From: Anthopleura xanthogrammica
Taxonomy: Eukaryota > Cnidaria > Anthozoa > Actiniaria > Actiniidae
Direction: 5' to 3'
DNA: 64,000 nucleotides
NCBI GenBank assembly: GCA_964019055.1
Contig: OZ025214.1
Span: 8,060,858-8,124,857, forward strand
Below, piece by piece: positions 1 through 13,788 of the stretch (position 1 is its first letter; every line of letters begins with the position of its first letter). Position numbers and translations under genes: made by a program. The notes below the pieces were generated by a model that made no database searches, was not told the origin of the DNA, and saw only the letters and a program-made list of their open reading frames with translations.

Positions 1-1341
1 ACGACGAGGAACCTTGTCCTGCAGTGGTAAAAATACGACAGAAAAATACTAAGCAATAATTAGACAGTCTTGAAAGAAGTAAAGATCAGACAAAATTGTA
101 AGAAAACACATAACACTGTATACTAGGCGGGTTCGCAGATACAGTGTGTCAGCGTTTCTATAGGACTTTGGCCCCGTCCACATTAATTTTGATGCGTTGC
201 GCGCTTTCATCGAAAACGTATACATTTAAAAACGCTGACGTAAGGCTTAAAAGAGAGAGGGAGCTTAATAAATTTCTTCCTTTAAAAAAGGGGGGGGGGG
301 CTTATAAGAGGGGGAGGCTTATTCGAGAGGGGGTCTTAATAGAGGATTTACGACGGAACTGAAAGTTAGTTGGAGCGTGTGTTCCACTCAATTTCAAGTG
401 TTGTGCATTGAAGTCAAAGATGCAGACCGAAGATCTGTTGAAACAATCTGCCTGGAAGCATATACTTCTAAAACTGAAAGGATATTTTAAGAAAGTTCCT
501 CAGCAGGCCATTGGAGTCACGCCAGTACTACAATCTTGGACAAACTCTGTTGGGGCTTTTTACTTTTTGGGCTACCGAATGGAGTCCACAAATCCCAATG
601 TTGCCTTGAAAGGTTTCATGGTGCGGGTATAACTCGGCTATTAGAACAGAATGTTTTTCTTGGGGGGGGGGGGGGGGTATCTTTTCAAGCCATAAAATGT
701 AAGAAAGTATGGAAGAGACCGAACAGTTTTGTCCAGGATCGTAGCTCGAAATGAATGGAAAGTTTGAAGATAAATGTACTGAATACAAACCCTTGAGAAA
801 AGTAGATACATCTCCATCTCAGCAACTCTACGACCTGGAAAACAATAAATGTTATGAACGGCTCATCGAGGAAGTTCACACTAAATCATTAATTATTTAC
901 ATTTATGGAGTACTAACAAATGAACAAGAAATTATAGCTTTGTTCAGCTTAACAGCAAATTTGCTGTCAACACTTTTCTACAGTCATTATATATCATGAC
1001 ATGTGTTCTCTACCCTTATACCCGTAAACTATGGAAAGGAAACAAAGGAGAGGGAGGGAGGGAGAAACAGAAGGGACAAGGGAGAAGTAGGATGCAATAA
1101 CTGTAGACCACATTTTTCTTACTAGAGGTTGTGAGAAAGCCAAATCATCAAATCGCTGCCGTTCAAAATCACTTTCAAGTAATTTATTTTATTCATTTAT
1201 TTTAGTATTTTATAGTTTTCTTCAGATAAAAAGCAAATTTTGCTGTAAACATTCCTTATGAGATTATGAATAATGGCATGTTTGGTAAACTGGGCGAAGC
1301 CCGGCCTTTATCCTGAAAGAAGCTATCTAGAAAGTTCTTAC
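1..1341. other. non-coding flank downstream of P450 exon 7
   Basis: No exon is recognisable. The last P450 exon (sequence after the heme cysteine loop, about 50-60 residues) should lie here or before position 1, but I found no minus-strand segment resembling it. The stretch has poly(G) runs (about 289-300 and 661-677) and a purine-rich GGA tract (1043-1075). Confidence 0.5.
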
Positions 1342-4300
1342 CCAAGCACATGCGAACACCAAATCCAAAGGGAAGAGATGCAAAAGGATGGTAATCTGGA
1401 TGAGATTCATCACCTCTCAACCACCTCTCTGGTTTGTAGGACAGGGGATCATCAAATAGATCAGGATCTCGACCCATCGCGTAAATCGGTATACGAACCA
1501 TCGCCTGACATAAGAACAGATAACACCTCGGTTAGTCTCATGGTTCCTACATGCACACGCAGCTACAATCTTCTGCAAAAATAAAGTGCCATTCCCTCTA
1601 GCAATGTTTGTCTATGATGTTTTCTAGCTTATAAAGGGGTTTGCTGGTAAAATACATGCGCGTGAGACAACATTCCTATGGAGGGAGAGAGGGGCACTTC
1701 TGTAGAAAAGTAGGTGGCACATTCTATTTTAGAAGAGATTGCAAGGATTACAATCAAGAGCGACATTGACATATATCTTCAATAGATGAAGGTATAAAAC
1801 TTGTTGAGCTTTATTTACGATATCATCAGATTATACTAATGTAATCTACATATTACCACCCTCCCCCCTTATCTTACTATTCTACTGCCAGCTACATCCT
1901 CAGTATACGACGAAGACAAATAAATAAACAAACGAATAACCTTGAAAAAGTTATTCGTAAACTATTATGGGAGGATAGTACCTTGACCAAACAGATAATG
2001 CAGTTATTCAAAGAAAAGATGAAGAACATTTTTTGTAGAATATTGTTTTTACTAAATTAAAGCGAATTACTATTGATATCGACGTGTGTATGTCGCATAT
2101 TTTCCTCCTCTTATTTAAAACAATTGGTTTAAAGAGACACTTGGATGAAAATCAATGAAAATTGGAAATGAATTGAAACTTGGTTAAACTTATCTATATG
2201 GCCCAAATAGTAGCCAAGCAACATATTTTCTTCACAGTCAAAAGAGTAAATGATGTCATACATTCAACCCTATTGTTCTTTTAAGTTTTAGACTAAAATT
2301 TCTCAACTGCAAGTGGCTCCCAGGCTAAATTTTTTGCCAATCTGTTTTCATAATCATAATTGAGTCATGTTATCGTCAAATATTTGAATTATTCGGACTT
2401 TCAAAAATTGGGGTCGTTTCATTTCAAAAATGTGAATGTGCAGAAAAAGTAAAATATAAATTCTAAACTCTATATAAATTCTAATTCAACTGTAATCCAA
2501 CATTCACGGATTGCCGTGATTTACTAAGCTGTACGCGACGCCGCAGAACTGAGTAGAAACGATTTTTTCTCAATTGTTTGCGCATCGCATAAAATGTCGG
2601 CTCGTTTCTAAGAGCAAAGTACACCTGGGATCATTTAGCGCTTGGGTATACTTACATCTTTAGGGATATTGTAACCCATTAAAGGGACATCCCTATCAAA
2701 TATACGATCATTTTCGATGGCAGCGGGAAACAATCTAAAAATTGAAAGAGAGAGAAAGAAAGAAATGGGTATTCCATAAGTTACATCCTTGAAAACACTA
2801 GCAAAAATAGTAGAGATCAGGGTATACTGCATTGTTTTCTGGATCAGAATATCTGAATTAATGAAAATAACTTTTTACGAGATGCCGGGGATATACGTAG
2901 GATCTGATTGAGAAGCACGGGTGGTGTAGCAGTGAGAGCGCTTCCCTCTCACCAAGGCGACCCGAGTTCGAGCCCCGCTGGGCTCGGTGTCGTATGTGAG
3001 TAGAGTTGTTTGTTGGTTCTCTCCTGTGCTTCGAGGGTTTTTCCGGGTTCTCCGGTTTTTCCTCCCTCCTCAAAAATCAACTTCGAAATTCCAATTGGAA
3101 TTCAGGGCCACCTGAAAATTATCAGCCTGGTAACGGTTTACCCTGTCCAATAAAGTCGTTTTTTTATTTTCACATCTTGAATCGCAATGCATTATGGGGC
3201 GTCCAGGGGGCAAAAGAAAACAAAAATGTCGGATAAAATAGAAGGTTTCGTTTATTTGTCTTTCTTTCATGTCCATCTTCTTAATTTATCTCTTGTCAAG
3301 TTGTCTAGGGGTGAAAAGTTAATTTAAATCGACGCCATAAGTGTAACAAAGATTTGTGTATTTGCCCCCTACCAAAATGGCCGCCGCATCGTCGAAGTAG
3401 TCCATTGTTGACCATTCGTACGTATTGAATTTTGTAAGTAGTGACAAAAAATATACCGTGCACAAAATACTTTAACAACCATTTTGCATGTTTAAAACTA
3501 CTCGCACCATAGCTAATGAAATCATTCCACTCCATACCTATACTTGCACTGTAGAATAAGCTGATAGTAGAAAGCATTACCTATGCTTGCACTGTAGAAT
3601 AAGCTGATAGTAGAAAGCATGCATATCGTACAGTACCTTAGAGTTTCTTTGATACATGCTTTCAAGTAATGCATTTTGTTAATTGTGCTTGGTGTAGCTA
3701 ATTCTCCTGGCTTCAGCACGGAGGTCACCTCCTTGTGCAGTCGTTCTTGTGCTTCTGGGTTTCTTGCTAGGTTATACATTGTCCATAAACTTGTGTTGGA
3801 AGTCTTCAAGAGAATAAACATAATAATTTAAAAATATTTCAAAATTCTCTTCATTTTCACTTTACAATTTTAAAATGTCACATGTACTATATTTCTGCAA
3901 AATATCATGCTAATTACCCATTTTACAATTGGTACTTACAGTGTCAACAGCTGCCATTAGAATCTCCACAAGATTTGCTGTGATTTCTTTCGAGGAAAGT
4001 TTTTTACTAGCAACAATAAATGTCAAAAACTCTGCCCCTTTTTCCTCATCGATATCTTTTGCATTTTCAGCAATTTCAACCAGCTTTTTTTGTACTAAAG
4101 CATCTCCAAAGTCATACATGACATCCATGGCATCATAGAAAGCCCTGCAGCAAGAAAAATTGATCCATAGTTCAGATTTGGAAAACTCTACCTTACAAAT
4201 CAAATAGCTAGCAAGTATGATTCTAGCCAGGCAATGCTATTTACACATTCTGTGCAGAATGATTTTAAGGGGATGACTGATATCTAGCAAGATATTACAT

Positions 4301-6339
4301 AGTGTCTTTTTTGGTCTTATCTTATCGTTTATTCTTATTATATTTATTTCCAAGGGGGGTTACTAGTCACCCTATTCACCCCCCTGGATCCGCCCTTGCT
4401 GTTTGCCTGTGTGCAGTTATAACTCAGTTGTTATGAGAAACATGATACATAGCAGAGTGCCTCTCAACACTTCTTAGTGTTCTTTGTAACTGCACACAGC
4501 ACAGCAAACAAGTTTTTATATTTCGTTTTATAAAATGCAAATTACAATAGCCATTGTTTTGAATACTACGCTTCTCAGTTGAGCTTGGAACGACCGAAGT
4601 TTTGTCACGAAGTTTTGTCGTTGAAAAGTACATGTTGTCAGGGGAAATTTATATAAATAGTCTAAGAAAATGGGTCACTGTAGATAAATTACAATAAAGT
4701 GGAGATAATAAGATATTGGTTTCTTTGATGAATTTGATTTCGAGTCCGTTGAGGGCAGCGATTCAAAACTTAAATCTTGAAGTGCGAAATAGTACTTACA
4801 TTATACATTACTACAAGTGACAACTAGATTGAAAACTGTGGAAAAAATACTTTCATGGGAAAAAGGAAAAAATATAAGAAAACTATTCAGACTCAAAGTA
4901 TAAATAGCCTGTCACCAAAATGTAGATAAAAATCTAACGGCGGGTTAGATACAAATACACAGTGACAGGATACAGGGTACATGGTGTGACTGGCATACAG
5001 GGTGTGACTAGTATACAGGGTGTGACTGGCATACAGGGTGTGACTAATATACAGGGTGTGCATGGTACACAGGGTGTGCATGGTATATAGGGTGTGCATG
5101 GTATACAGGGTGTGACTGGTATACAGGGTGTGCATGGTATACAGGGTGTGCATGGTATACAGGGTGTGCATGGTATACAGGGTGTGACTGGTATACAGGG
5201 TGTGCATGGTATACAGGGTGTGCATGGTATACAGGGTGTGCATGGTATACAGGGTTAGACTGGTATACAGGGTGTGACTGGTATACAGGGTGTGCATGGT
5301 ATACAGGGTGTTCATGGTATACAGGGTGTGCATGGTATACAGGGTGTGACTGGTATACAGGGTGTGCATGGTATACAGGGTGTTCATGGTATACAGGGTG
5401 TGCATGGTATACAGGGTGTTCATGGTATACAGGGTGTGCATGGTATACAGGGTGTGCATGGTATACAGGGTGTGACTGGTATACAGGTTGTGCATGGTAT
5501 ACAGGGTGTTCATGGTATACAGGGTGTGCATGGTATACAGGGTGTTCATGGTATACAGGGTGTACATGGTATACAGGGTGTGACTGGTATACAGGTTGTG
5601 CATGGTATACAGGGTGTTCATGGTATACAGGGTGTGCATGGTATACAGGGTGTTCATGGTATACAGGGTGTACATGGTATACAGGGTGTGACTGGTATAC
5701 AGGGTGTGCATGGTATACAGGGTGTGACTGGTATACAGGGTGTGCATGGTATACAGGGTGTGACTGGTATACATGGTGTGCATGGTATACAGGGTGTGCA
5801 TGTTATACAGGGTGTGCATGGTATACAGGGTGTGCATGGTATACAGGGTGTGCATGATATACAGGGTGTGCATGGTATACAGGGTGTGCATGGTATACAG
5901 GGTGTGCATGGGTATTCAGGGTGCACAGGGTGCTAGAGTGTATGGAGTATGTAAGCAGTGATATTGGCGTAAGCGTAACATGAATCACTTACCAGTATTC
6001 TTTATGGATTTATAATTTTGCATGTATTGGCATAAATTGAAACCAAAATTTACTTGTTTGTAATGCATTAGCATAATCAACTTAACACACCTATATGTTG
6101 ACCACTAATAATATTTTATAATCCTATCGACTATGTCACACTTACCTCAGGGACTTACTTCTGTACACCTTTACTAACCATTCAGGATAAAAAAACAGCT
6201 TAAGTATGTAAGTGAACACTGTCTGCACAGCATTGATGAATTGTTGAGCTTCCTTTGAAGGAGGATTCTCAAAAGAACCAAATCTCTTTTCAAATAGAAC
6301 TGTTCCAATAGCTGTGAAAAAAATTCAATATCAATTCAA

Positions 6340-6421
<82 letters not shown>

Positions 6422-9400
6422 TTAGTAGTAATAATAACATTAATAATGATGATGATAATAATAATAACAATAGTAGTAGTAATAATAATAATGATGATGA
6501 TGATAATAATAATAACAATCATTATGGTAGTAGTAGTATTAGTAGTAGCAAATCTCCCCTACCACTTGGACAAATGGACTACATACCCCCCCCCCCCCCC
6601 AGGATATACACACAAATTGTGACTATATGTGCTTACATGCATGTACAAGCCAGGAGATGATAATACATTTTAAGTCCTTATCTGTAAACTTATAATTAAG
6701 TATTTAATTATCAAATGATATTGAATTAGTAAATGCATATAACAAGAAAAATGTGTAAATTTTAAATGACATTTTTCTTACATTCCAAGGACCACTTGAA
6801 GAGTTCATTCTGTAGATTTGGGACAGTGTTGTCTTGTGAAGTCTCCCTCAATTCCATCACCCTTCCAAGGAAGTCTTGCATAACACCTGTTAATTCAGGT
6901 GCATACTCGCTCACCACCTTTGGCTTCAGCATTTTTTTATTTAAGGCTGAGCGAGCTTTATACCATTCTTCTCCATGTCTGTGTATGAAAAATTGAAACA
7001 GACATTTGAAGCACTTAAGAGCTGTATCAAATGTTGCAAATAAAGTGCCCCCCCCCCCCTTTCTTTTGAATCTGAGATGTCATTTTGGAATGACAGTTCC
7101 ATTAATTCTTAATATGCCAGACTAACCATTCCCCAAGGTATTAAATAATTAGAAGTAAGGACTATGTCTTCTTTTGCCATTTGGACTGGTTTATAATAGT
7201 TTCCAAAATTCATATTATTGTTTTTTGATTTTTTTAATGACTAATTTGCCCAAATTGGGTCTCCTTGCATGCTTAGATGTTGTCAATCTTGAAAATATGA
7301 TCTAATAAGTATGGGCATGGCGAGGACCCAAGAATTAGGAGGAGGGGGGGGGGGGGGGGGGAAGGTAGCAAGAATAAAAAAGAAAAAACCCACACAAACA
7401 AACAAACAAACAAACAAACAAAAAACAAAAACACTGCAAAGATTTTTCTGGGGAAAATAATTGTGACTACGTAGCAACCTCTTGAATTTGTAGTTAATAT
7501 ATGCGAAAATCACACTTCCTGAAGAGCGCGTGATTGCCCATTTTCCTTACAGATTGCCATGAAATTTACCCTGAGAACTAAGAAAGTATTGTTCTTGCCA
7601 TTTTTTGAAGGTTTAGTGTGGTTTGATAAACTTAAGCTACATAATAGAAAGCTTTTAGCTTGTAGGTTAGATTATGCATAAAACACACTCCTTAGTGATT
7701 GCGTGACAGAGTTTGCATTATGCGTTCAGAAGTCTGATATCTGTAAAATTCACGCAAGAAATTACGAAAGAAACCTTCTTTCTATATCTATAAATCTTAG
7801 TTTGGCATTGCCAGAAATATGGGACATGAGCCTGCTCATCCATGCGCAATGATGCGTTTCAGCTTACAAAATAGCCGCCGAGTCTTATAGGAAATGTATG
7901 GGGAATATAGAGCTTCCTCTATTTACGGCGAATAGGGTTTTATTTCCTCTGAGCTCCACATCGCGACAAACAACCCACCCTACAAGCTACTAAATAAGCG
8001 TAAAATGATCATTGAATCATGCGACATATTGGTTCCCGGACTACTTGCCTTCGAAAGGCTTCGAAAGCTCTAGATTCCATACATCGTCTATAAATCTGGC
8101 CACACTTGACCCCAAAATCGTCTTATTTGAGCTCGAAAAAATTTAAAAGTAAAAGAGCTCCACCTCGATATCACCAAACGAGTGTTTAATAAATCCAAAA
8201 CCGCTCAAAATAGACAGCATGCCTTCAGAATGTAGGTTCCCAAGAAGCTTGAAGTTAGGTTAAATTTTAAGCGATTCGACGCGTTGTTAGCTCGTAGTTT
8301 TCAGTTAAAAATGACAAGAAACCACAGAAAACTGCTCCAAACAGCTTCAAAACCCCCTAAATATCGCCATTTTGTTTTTACAAGCTCCTATTGACTGCTG
8401 AGATACAATAAGGAAGCTTAAAGTAACGATTTACGTTTGAAACTTGTTCCTTGTCCTTCATGGGCTTCCTGTGGTGAGGCTTATCAACAGAAAAATAATA
8501 GTTGTTCTTTTGATTGTCAAGTAACTATTTTTTGGCAAGAATTGTTTTACTAACATCATAGTTGAATATAAATATGTGCTTGGAAACCATGTAGTTATTT
8601 TTTTCCTCTAGAAAATCACTTCATTTTCATTCATGCGTAACACCGCTGACAATGTCCAATATTTCTGGCAATGTCAATCAAGTTCAAGCACTATAAAAAA
8701 GCTGCTTAGACTGTTAGCGTATTATCACCGTTATTAAATCACGCCGCCTTATGATAACGTGAACAAAAGTCATTGGCTTTTAAAGGGAATGGGTGTTGAA
8801 AAACTACGAAAATTACAAAAAAAACCTACAAAATGTACAATATACGTCAAGAGATACTAACCACGGCCTAGCATGATGTTAAGAAGAACCAGAAATGTTC
8901 CCTGAAATGACATCGATTCATCGACCTTGTACAAACATGCCAACAATTTAGTGAACTATTCCTTAGTTTAACTCGTGCATTTTTATAGTTTCTCCATCTA
9001 TCGAACCGTTCCTGTGTAAGTTCATAACTAGAAAGATGTTCTCTAAGTCAGATCTTGAAACTGGAGGATAAAATTAGAAAACTCCAAGACAGTTTGATGG
9101 CATGACAAAAGTATCCCTAGGGGTGGCCCCACTAGAAATTAGTAAGGTTCAACCCCGGTAAAGGGAAGATTTTTGAATGGATAATATGAAAAATGCATGT
9201 AAAATGTTTCTTTTTGGTTATTCCGGGTTCTAGTATTCCGTGTATATTTTTCCGGATTCCGGATTCCGATTTTATTTCCGGGTTTTAGGGAAACCCGCTC
9301 AGATCACAAAACATTATAATTGCACTTCGTTATCATGGTATGCCGAGCACCGAAGAAACAGCTTTTGAAAATCTAAATAAATAAATCTAGCTTTCACTTG

Positions 9401-10041
9401 ATGAGATTATTTATCTGCTGTGATTTTTTTAAGAAACTTCGACTGCCGCACACTTCGAACAAACTAATCACATCTAATGTTTTAGTAGAAGATAAAGTGT
9501 AGGAAACACCATCACTTCTCTCAGCATTTTACTTACAATATACAACAGCTAGTATATTTTTCTTTTATATTTTGACACTTAATTACAAAAAATTTAGGGA
9601 GGGGGGATGTACTTACAGAGTGAAAACTCCTTCGCTGTGACCTCGCTCTTTCTTGTACAGCTGCCATATCGGTATAGAGGGTTCTCTCGATGGGTACTGT
9701 CCTTCATTTCGGAACACTTGCTGAACCACATCAGGATCAAAGACAAACACTGTTTTAAAAGGCCCTAGCACATCTCTATAAATAGGACCGTATTTATCCC
9801 TTGATTCTTGCTGACTTAGATGCATTCGTGATGCTTCATCTTTTAAAATAAATTTGTAAAGAGATTGGAGGGTTCCCGAACCTGGGATTTCGTTGTACGA
9901 TTTGACTTGATCTTCGCTTGCTGTTGTTGTGGTTGTTGCTTGAAGACGAACTGAACTCTTCAATGTTGCACAGGCTGGTCTAGCGAGTGTGAGGTTCCTT
10001 AACCTGGGAAGAAAGCTTGTAGAACGGTAAACGAAAGCCAT
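1342..10041 (-). CDS. mitochondrial-clan cytochrome P450 (partial, last exon missing)
   Basis: Heme monooxygenase of the mitochondrial CYP clan (CYP10/24/27-like), which receives electrons from adrenodoxin in the mitochondrial matrix; the substrate cannot be told. Seven exons join in frame: 9617-10041 (start ATG at 10041), 6782-6978, 6146-6311, 3940-4144, 3637-3803, 2656-2734 and 1342-1504, all with GT-AG borders; together 467 codons plus one base of a usual 510-530. The N-terminus is rich in R, S, T and A with no acidic residue in the first 30, as in a mitochondrial targeting peptide. Family marks visible: HGEEW at the C-helix, I-helix AAVDTT across the exon 4/5 junction, KETLR (ExxR), KPERW, and the heme loop [10 protein letters not shown] ending exon 7. 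The absent final exon encodes the L-helix end and C-terminus and probably lies before position 1. Introns hold repeats only. Confidence 0.9.
2911..3165 (+). mobile_element. tRNA-derived SINE, copy 1
   Basis: The head reads like a tRNA gene: an A-box-like GGTGTAGCAGTGAGAGCG at 2921-2938 and a B-box GAGTTCGAGCCCCGC at about 2964-2978. It continues into a non-tRNA body about 170 bases long. The same head and body (through the CCAATTGGAATT segment) occur in reverse orientation at 47826-48016, which makes it a dispersed SINE rather than a tRNA gene. It sits in P450 intron 5, antisense to the gene. Confidence 0.8.
3527..3620. repeat. 46-bp tandem duplication in a P450 intron
   Basis: Two adjacent copies of about 46 bases (each containing TTGCACTGTAGAATAAGC) end a few bases before the exon 5 donor at 3631-3636. 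The donor itself is outside the duplication. Confidence 0.8.
4966..5930. repeat. 18-bp minisatellite in P450 intron 3
   Basis: About 53 tandem copies of an 18-base unit, CATGGTATACAGGGTGTG, with the first three bases varying among CAT, ACT and others. Because 18 is a multiple of three, long open frames exist on both strands, but they only translate the repeat and are not genes. Confidence 0.95.
6341..6545. repeat. ATG trinucleotide microsatellite and degenerate AT-rich continuation
   Basis: About 27 perfect ATG units (6341-6421) followed by decayed TAG/AAT/ATG triplets to about 6545. Located in P450 intron 2. A poly(C) run follows at 6587-6600. Confidence 0.95.
6979..9616 (-). other. P450 intron 1, no recognisable element
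   Basis: A 2.6-kb intron bounded by a donor at 9611-9616 and acceptor next to 6978. It holds poly(C) and poly(G) runs (7047-7058 and 7344-7361), a CAAA microsatellite (7394-7422) and short CCGG-rich direct repeats near 9220-9290. I see no gene or complete transposon. Confidence 0.5.
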
Positions 10042-11890
10042 ACTTGCTTTAGATGTTAAACTTCTGCTTGATCAAGTTCCCGATCAAGTAGATGGTCGAT
10101 TTCGATGGGTTTTGCCAGCATCACAAGAAATGACGTTATTGTTAAAAACGGTACGACATTGTAAACTAACGTTGCGTGACGGTCAACATAATCAAAACAT
10201 AGCATACCACAGGTAGCCCAATCTTGTACCTATACGCCACTTCTTCCCCTTATCTATCATCAAGAGACCTTCATCCATACATGGTGGCGAAATCTTCTCG
10301 CCGGTGATTTCAAGATGTTTTGCCAGCCTCACAAATGACTTAACTGAACCTTGCGTGCGATCAACATACCACAGGTAACCCACTTTTCACATCTATACAT
10401 TAGACCCTACCTGCTATTGACGTTCTTTCCGAAATACAAGATTATATATAAAATATGAAAATAATGTTAAAAACAAAAAACAACCACCAAATTAGAAACA
10501 GCAAGCAAAAATATATATGAATAGAATTCCAGTGAAGTTATTTGGAATCAAAATTACAAAGATTTGTCTTATTATAGGTGTTCAGTCAACTGAGTACTGG
10601 GTAGCTTCGTCCTGGTGTTTTCTTTTCCTCTCATTCTTAAATTCCAATAACTTCTCTACAGAATTTAAGGTGACTGGCTACTTTTGGGGGAAATGTCAAA
10701 CTTTTTTTTAAAGCTGTAATTTCTTAAGGTGGCTCGATGGGGTTTTCACGGCGCGCTGCCTTTCAACTTCAAATCGCAAATGCGCGGATGCAAACAATTC
10801 ACTGAGAGAATATTTTTAAAGGTTTTAAGGGAAAGGTAAAATTTTCAAAAAAGCAAGTTCTACTGAAGTCAGAATTAATATAAACCCGCGGTGAAATGTT
10901 GGTGCGTTTGCTTTATGGCCCATTTATTTCAAAACATGTAAATTATCTACTCAGTTTCCACGGCGATACTAAAATGTTCAGTTGCTTTTGCAAAATTTCT
11001 ATGCTTCAAAACTTCAGCGACAAATTTCTCGAAAATGCTCTCACAGATTTTTTTCAAATTTTCTGAGCCTTGAGCAAAGTACTCAATATGCAATTGCAAC
11101 ATACATCCTTCAAAATCTGGCAGCAGAGAATCCCAGCGTAGCGGTTCTACGAATCCTCTCGTATTATACTCATTTAAAATGATATGCAAAAACGCCCCCC
11201 CCCCCCCCCCCCCAAATGCAACGAAATACGCAAAAAAATATTTTGGAGCAAATGTTGCCTAAGTACAGCGCATTTGTTTCCCTTTGTTTCAGCTACCAAT
11301 TTCGGCAACCATTTCGGCAACCGTCTTCCACGTGCCCCAAATATTTTTTGCTCCTATGATATCCCCAAACTATTAATGTGGTTAGAATACCAGATGTTCA
11401 AAGTTGGTGACACGCTATATTTTACGCTTCTAGCTAATCCACAGCACGAGTTATTCACAGTGTTCTTCAGCTAATCCTTCCCGTACCCGCGATGCCTATT
11501 ATAAAGCAATTTATGCCCATCGAACAGGATTTTTGGGCATTTTTTCCGCGACTCGATATTCAATACGAAACTCCATTTTTTTGACTATCTTCAATAGAGC
11601 ATTAATTTTCTAAAATTAATTTTATATTGTGAAAGAGGGATTTTTCACTCACCCCCCAGTGTCACGAAAAGACAACTCAATTCTACCTCGTCATGCATGT
11701 TATTACAAAACTATCTATCTAGATAGGATGCCAACGGCTAGTTTAATGCAAACATTGAAAGCAAAATTTCATTTCACTCCCATATTTGACAATTCAACAA
11801 TTTCTCTCGAATAGCGTGAACAAAATCAAGGTAATGGCCCTTCTCAGTGATCCCCTCTCTCCACTAAATGGAGGCTGTTACAAGAGTAAT
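10042..11890. other. intergenic region upstream of the P450, with a partial direct repeat
   Basis: This is the promoter side of the P450 and the 3' side of ABCC copy A. A loose direct repeat is present: a segment with TTTTGCCAGC, TGCGTG, TCAACATA and CCACAGGTA occurs at about 10108-10215 and again at 10317-10382. A poly(C) run lies at 11196-11213. No TATA box or gene is evident. Confidence 0.4.
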
Positions 11891-13556
11891 CTATTTGGTC
11901 AATATTCCCTGATTCTTCAAGAGTTCATAAAACCTGCTATCCCTTTTCCCAGCAAGCACTGCCGGATTATCGTACTCCATCACTCGACCTCGTTCCATAA
12001 CTATTACTTTATCGTAGTCCACGATAGTGTTGATTCGATGTGCTATGGTCAGTACTGTTTGGTTTTTGAACTTGTGTCGTATAACATGCTGAATTAACTG
12101 GTCGGTTTGGTAGTCCACGTTGGCTGTTGCTTCATCCATTATCATTATCTGACGTTTGTCCAGTAAAGCTCTTGCAAGACACAGAAGTTGTCGTTCACCT
12201 GCGCTGAAGCCAGCTCCAAACTCTCCTATGCAGTAGTCTAGTTGACCAGGTATCTTGTACACCATTTCACTCAGCTGGACTTGCTCAAGTGCTGTCCAGA
12301 TTTGCTGGTCTGTAAAACGTTTGAATGGATCCAAAGTTCTTCTAAGACTTCCAGCAAAAAGAAAAGGGTCCTGGGATATCACGGCTACTGATGCCCGTGC
12401 AGTCTGGATATTAATGGTAGCCAGATCAACACCATCAATAAGAATCTGTCCTTGAGGCTCCGGCATACGTAAAATGGCGGCTACCAAGGATGACTTGCCT
12501 GCTCCTGTACGTCCTACGATACCTATTTTTTCTCTTGGTTGGATGAGTAAGTTGATATCTTCCAGCACTCTTACCCCATCCTGTACGTACTGTAGAGATA
12601 CGTCCTGTAGTCTTAGCATACCCTGTTCAGGCCAGTTGTCTGTCTTAATACCTTGTCTGCTGTAGCCTGGTTCGGATGGAAGAGAACAATACGCCATGAC
12701 TCTCTCAACTGACGTCATGTTGTTTTCTATGTCGCATGCCATGCGTAGTGCGTACTCGATAACTGCGAGAAGAGATGCTGTTAGGGTTAAGAGCATACCT
12801 GTCAAAGCTCAACGAAAAAACGAAACACATCAATTATATAAGATATTCCGAAAAACAACATTTTTGTGGATTACTGAGGCCTTCTCGGCACAAAATTGGT
12901 TTTTAAAGGACTCGTTGGTGGTGGAAAAACTTTCTGTGTATCTGATGGAAAAGGGAAAGAGACTACGTACCACAACAATACCGTAAAAATTCCCTCTTTT
13001 CCCAATACATTTATTGGAAATTACCACATACGTTTTAGGTTATCTCCCATTGTTTGTAGTTGTGTTACTCCTCTCGTGTGTATAAAATTTAAAAGCAGTA
13101 CAATTTTCGTTTCTGGCGTGTATGTAGATAATGGAGGTATTGAAACTGTGCCACATATTTCGTAGCATAGTAATTATGTAATGTTCCTCTACTAAATTGG
13201 GTAGTATACGAAATAAATTATTGTTTTTTACATTTTCGACGCCTTTATATTGGTTGGTATTTAGGACGTTGCCAAATTATTACAAATGTCCAACCACCTT
13301 CTATAGCCCCTTCTATAACAATGATATTTTGAATTCTACCTTTATCTTCCATAGCAAATAAACCAATGAAGGCCACGCCAATGACAAGACATGCGACAAG
13401 CAAATCAAAACGGAGTGCAAACCATTGTTTCAAGGCGACAACCAGATGGAAGGCCTTAGTGTGCTGGTTTTGGAGTCTGAAATTAGGGATGTTTATCACA
13501 TGTTAATAAATAATAAAATAAAATAAATATCTTAATCAGTAGCAAGAGAACATTGC

Positions 13557-13788
13557 TAATAGGGACCATAAGCAACTCGAAATCCAGAACGGGGACGTGA
13601 GACCCGAGGTTTCAGGACTGTGATTTAACTATAGTGGAAGATCTGGAAATAGGTGTTACTTCTTGATCTCAAGACGTGAACGACGTGCAATTGCTCAATA
13701 TCGCATTCTGACGAAAACGATATCGTCTTTTCTCTTTCAGATACCGACGTTCCCGTTCTAGATTTCGAGTTGCTTAAGGTCCCTAATA
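13557..13788. mobile_element. MITE in the copy A TMD2 intron
   Basis: Long terminal inverted repeats: GGGACCATAAGCAACTCGAA at 13562 pairs with the end at 13783 (one mismatch in the first 20), and similarity extends to about 40 bases. TAATA flanks both sides (13557-13561, 13784-13788), as a target-site duplication or part of the ends. Copy B lacks it at the same intron position. Confidence 0.8.

Noticed and set aside
2911..2990. tRNA gene
   Set aside because: The cloverleaf is incomplete and the same head with a long common tail recurs at 47826-48016, so it is a SINE.
4351..4398. CAAGGG...CCCTTG 48-bp inverted-ended segment, right end like the 45022-45491 MITE
   Set aside because: Too short, left end matches only six bases and no target duplication is seen.
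4893..5936. Open frames of up to 338 codons on both strands
   Set aside because: Produced by the 18-bp minisatellite; no start context, domain or conserved composition.
6314..6622. Poly-methionine ORF
   Set aside because: ATG microsatellite inside a P450 intron.
10947..11189. 80-codon minus frame upstream of P450
   Set aside because: No recognised motif and the opposite strand is also open; treated as chance.
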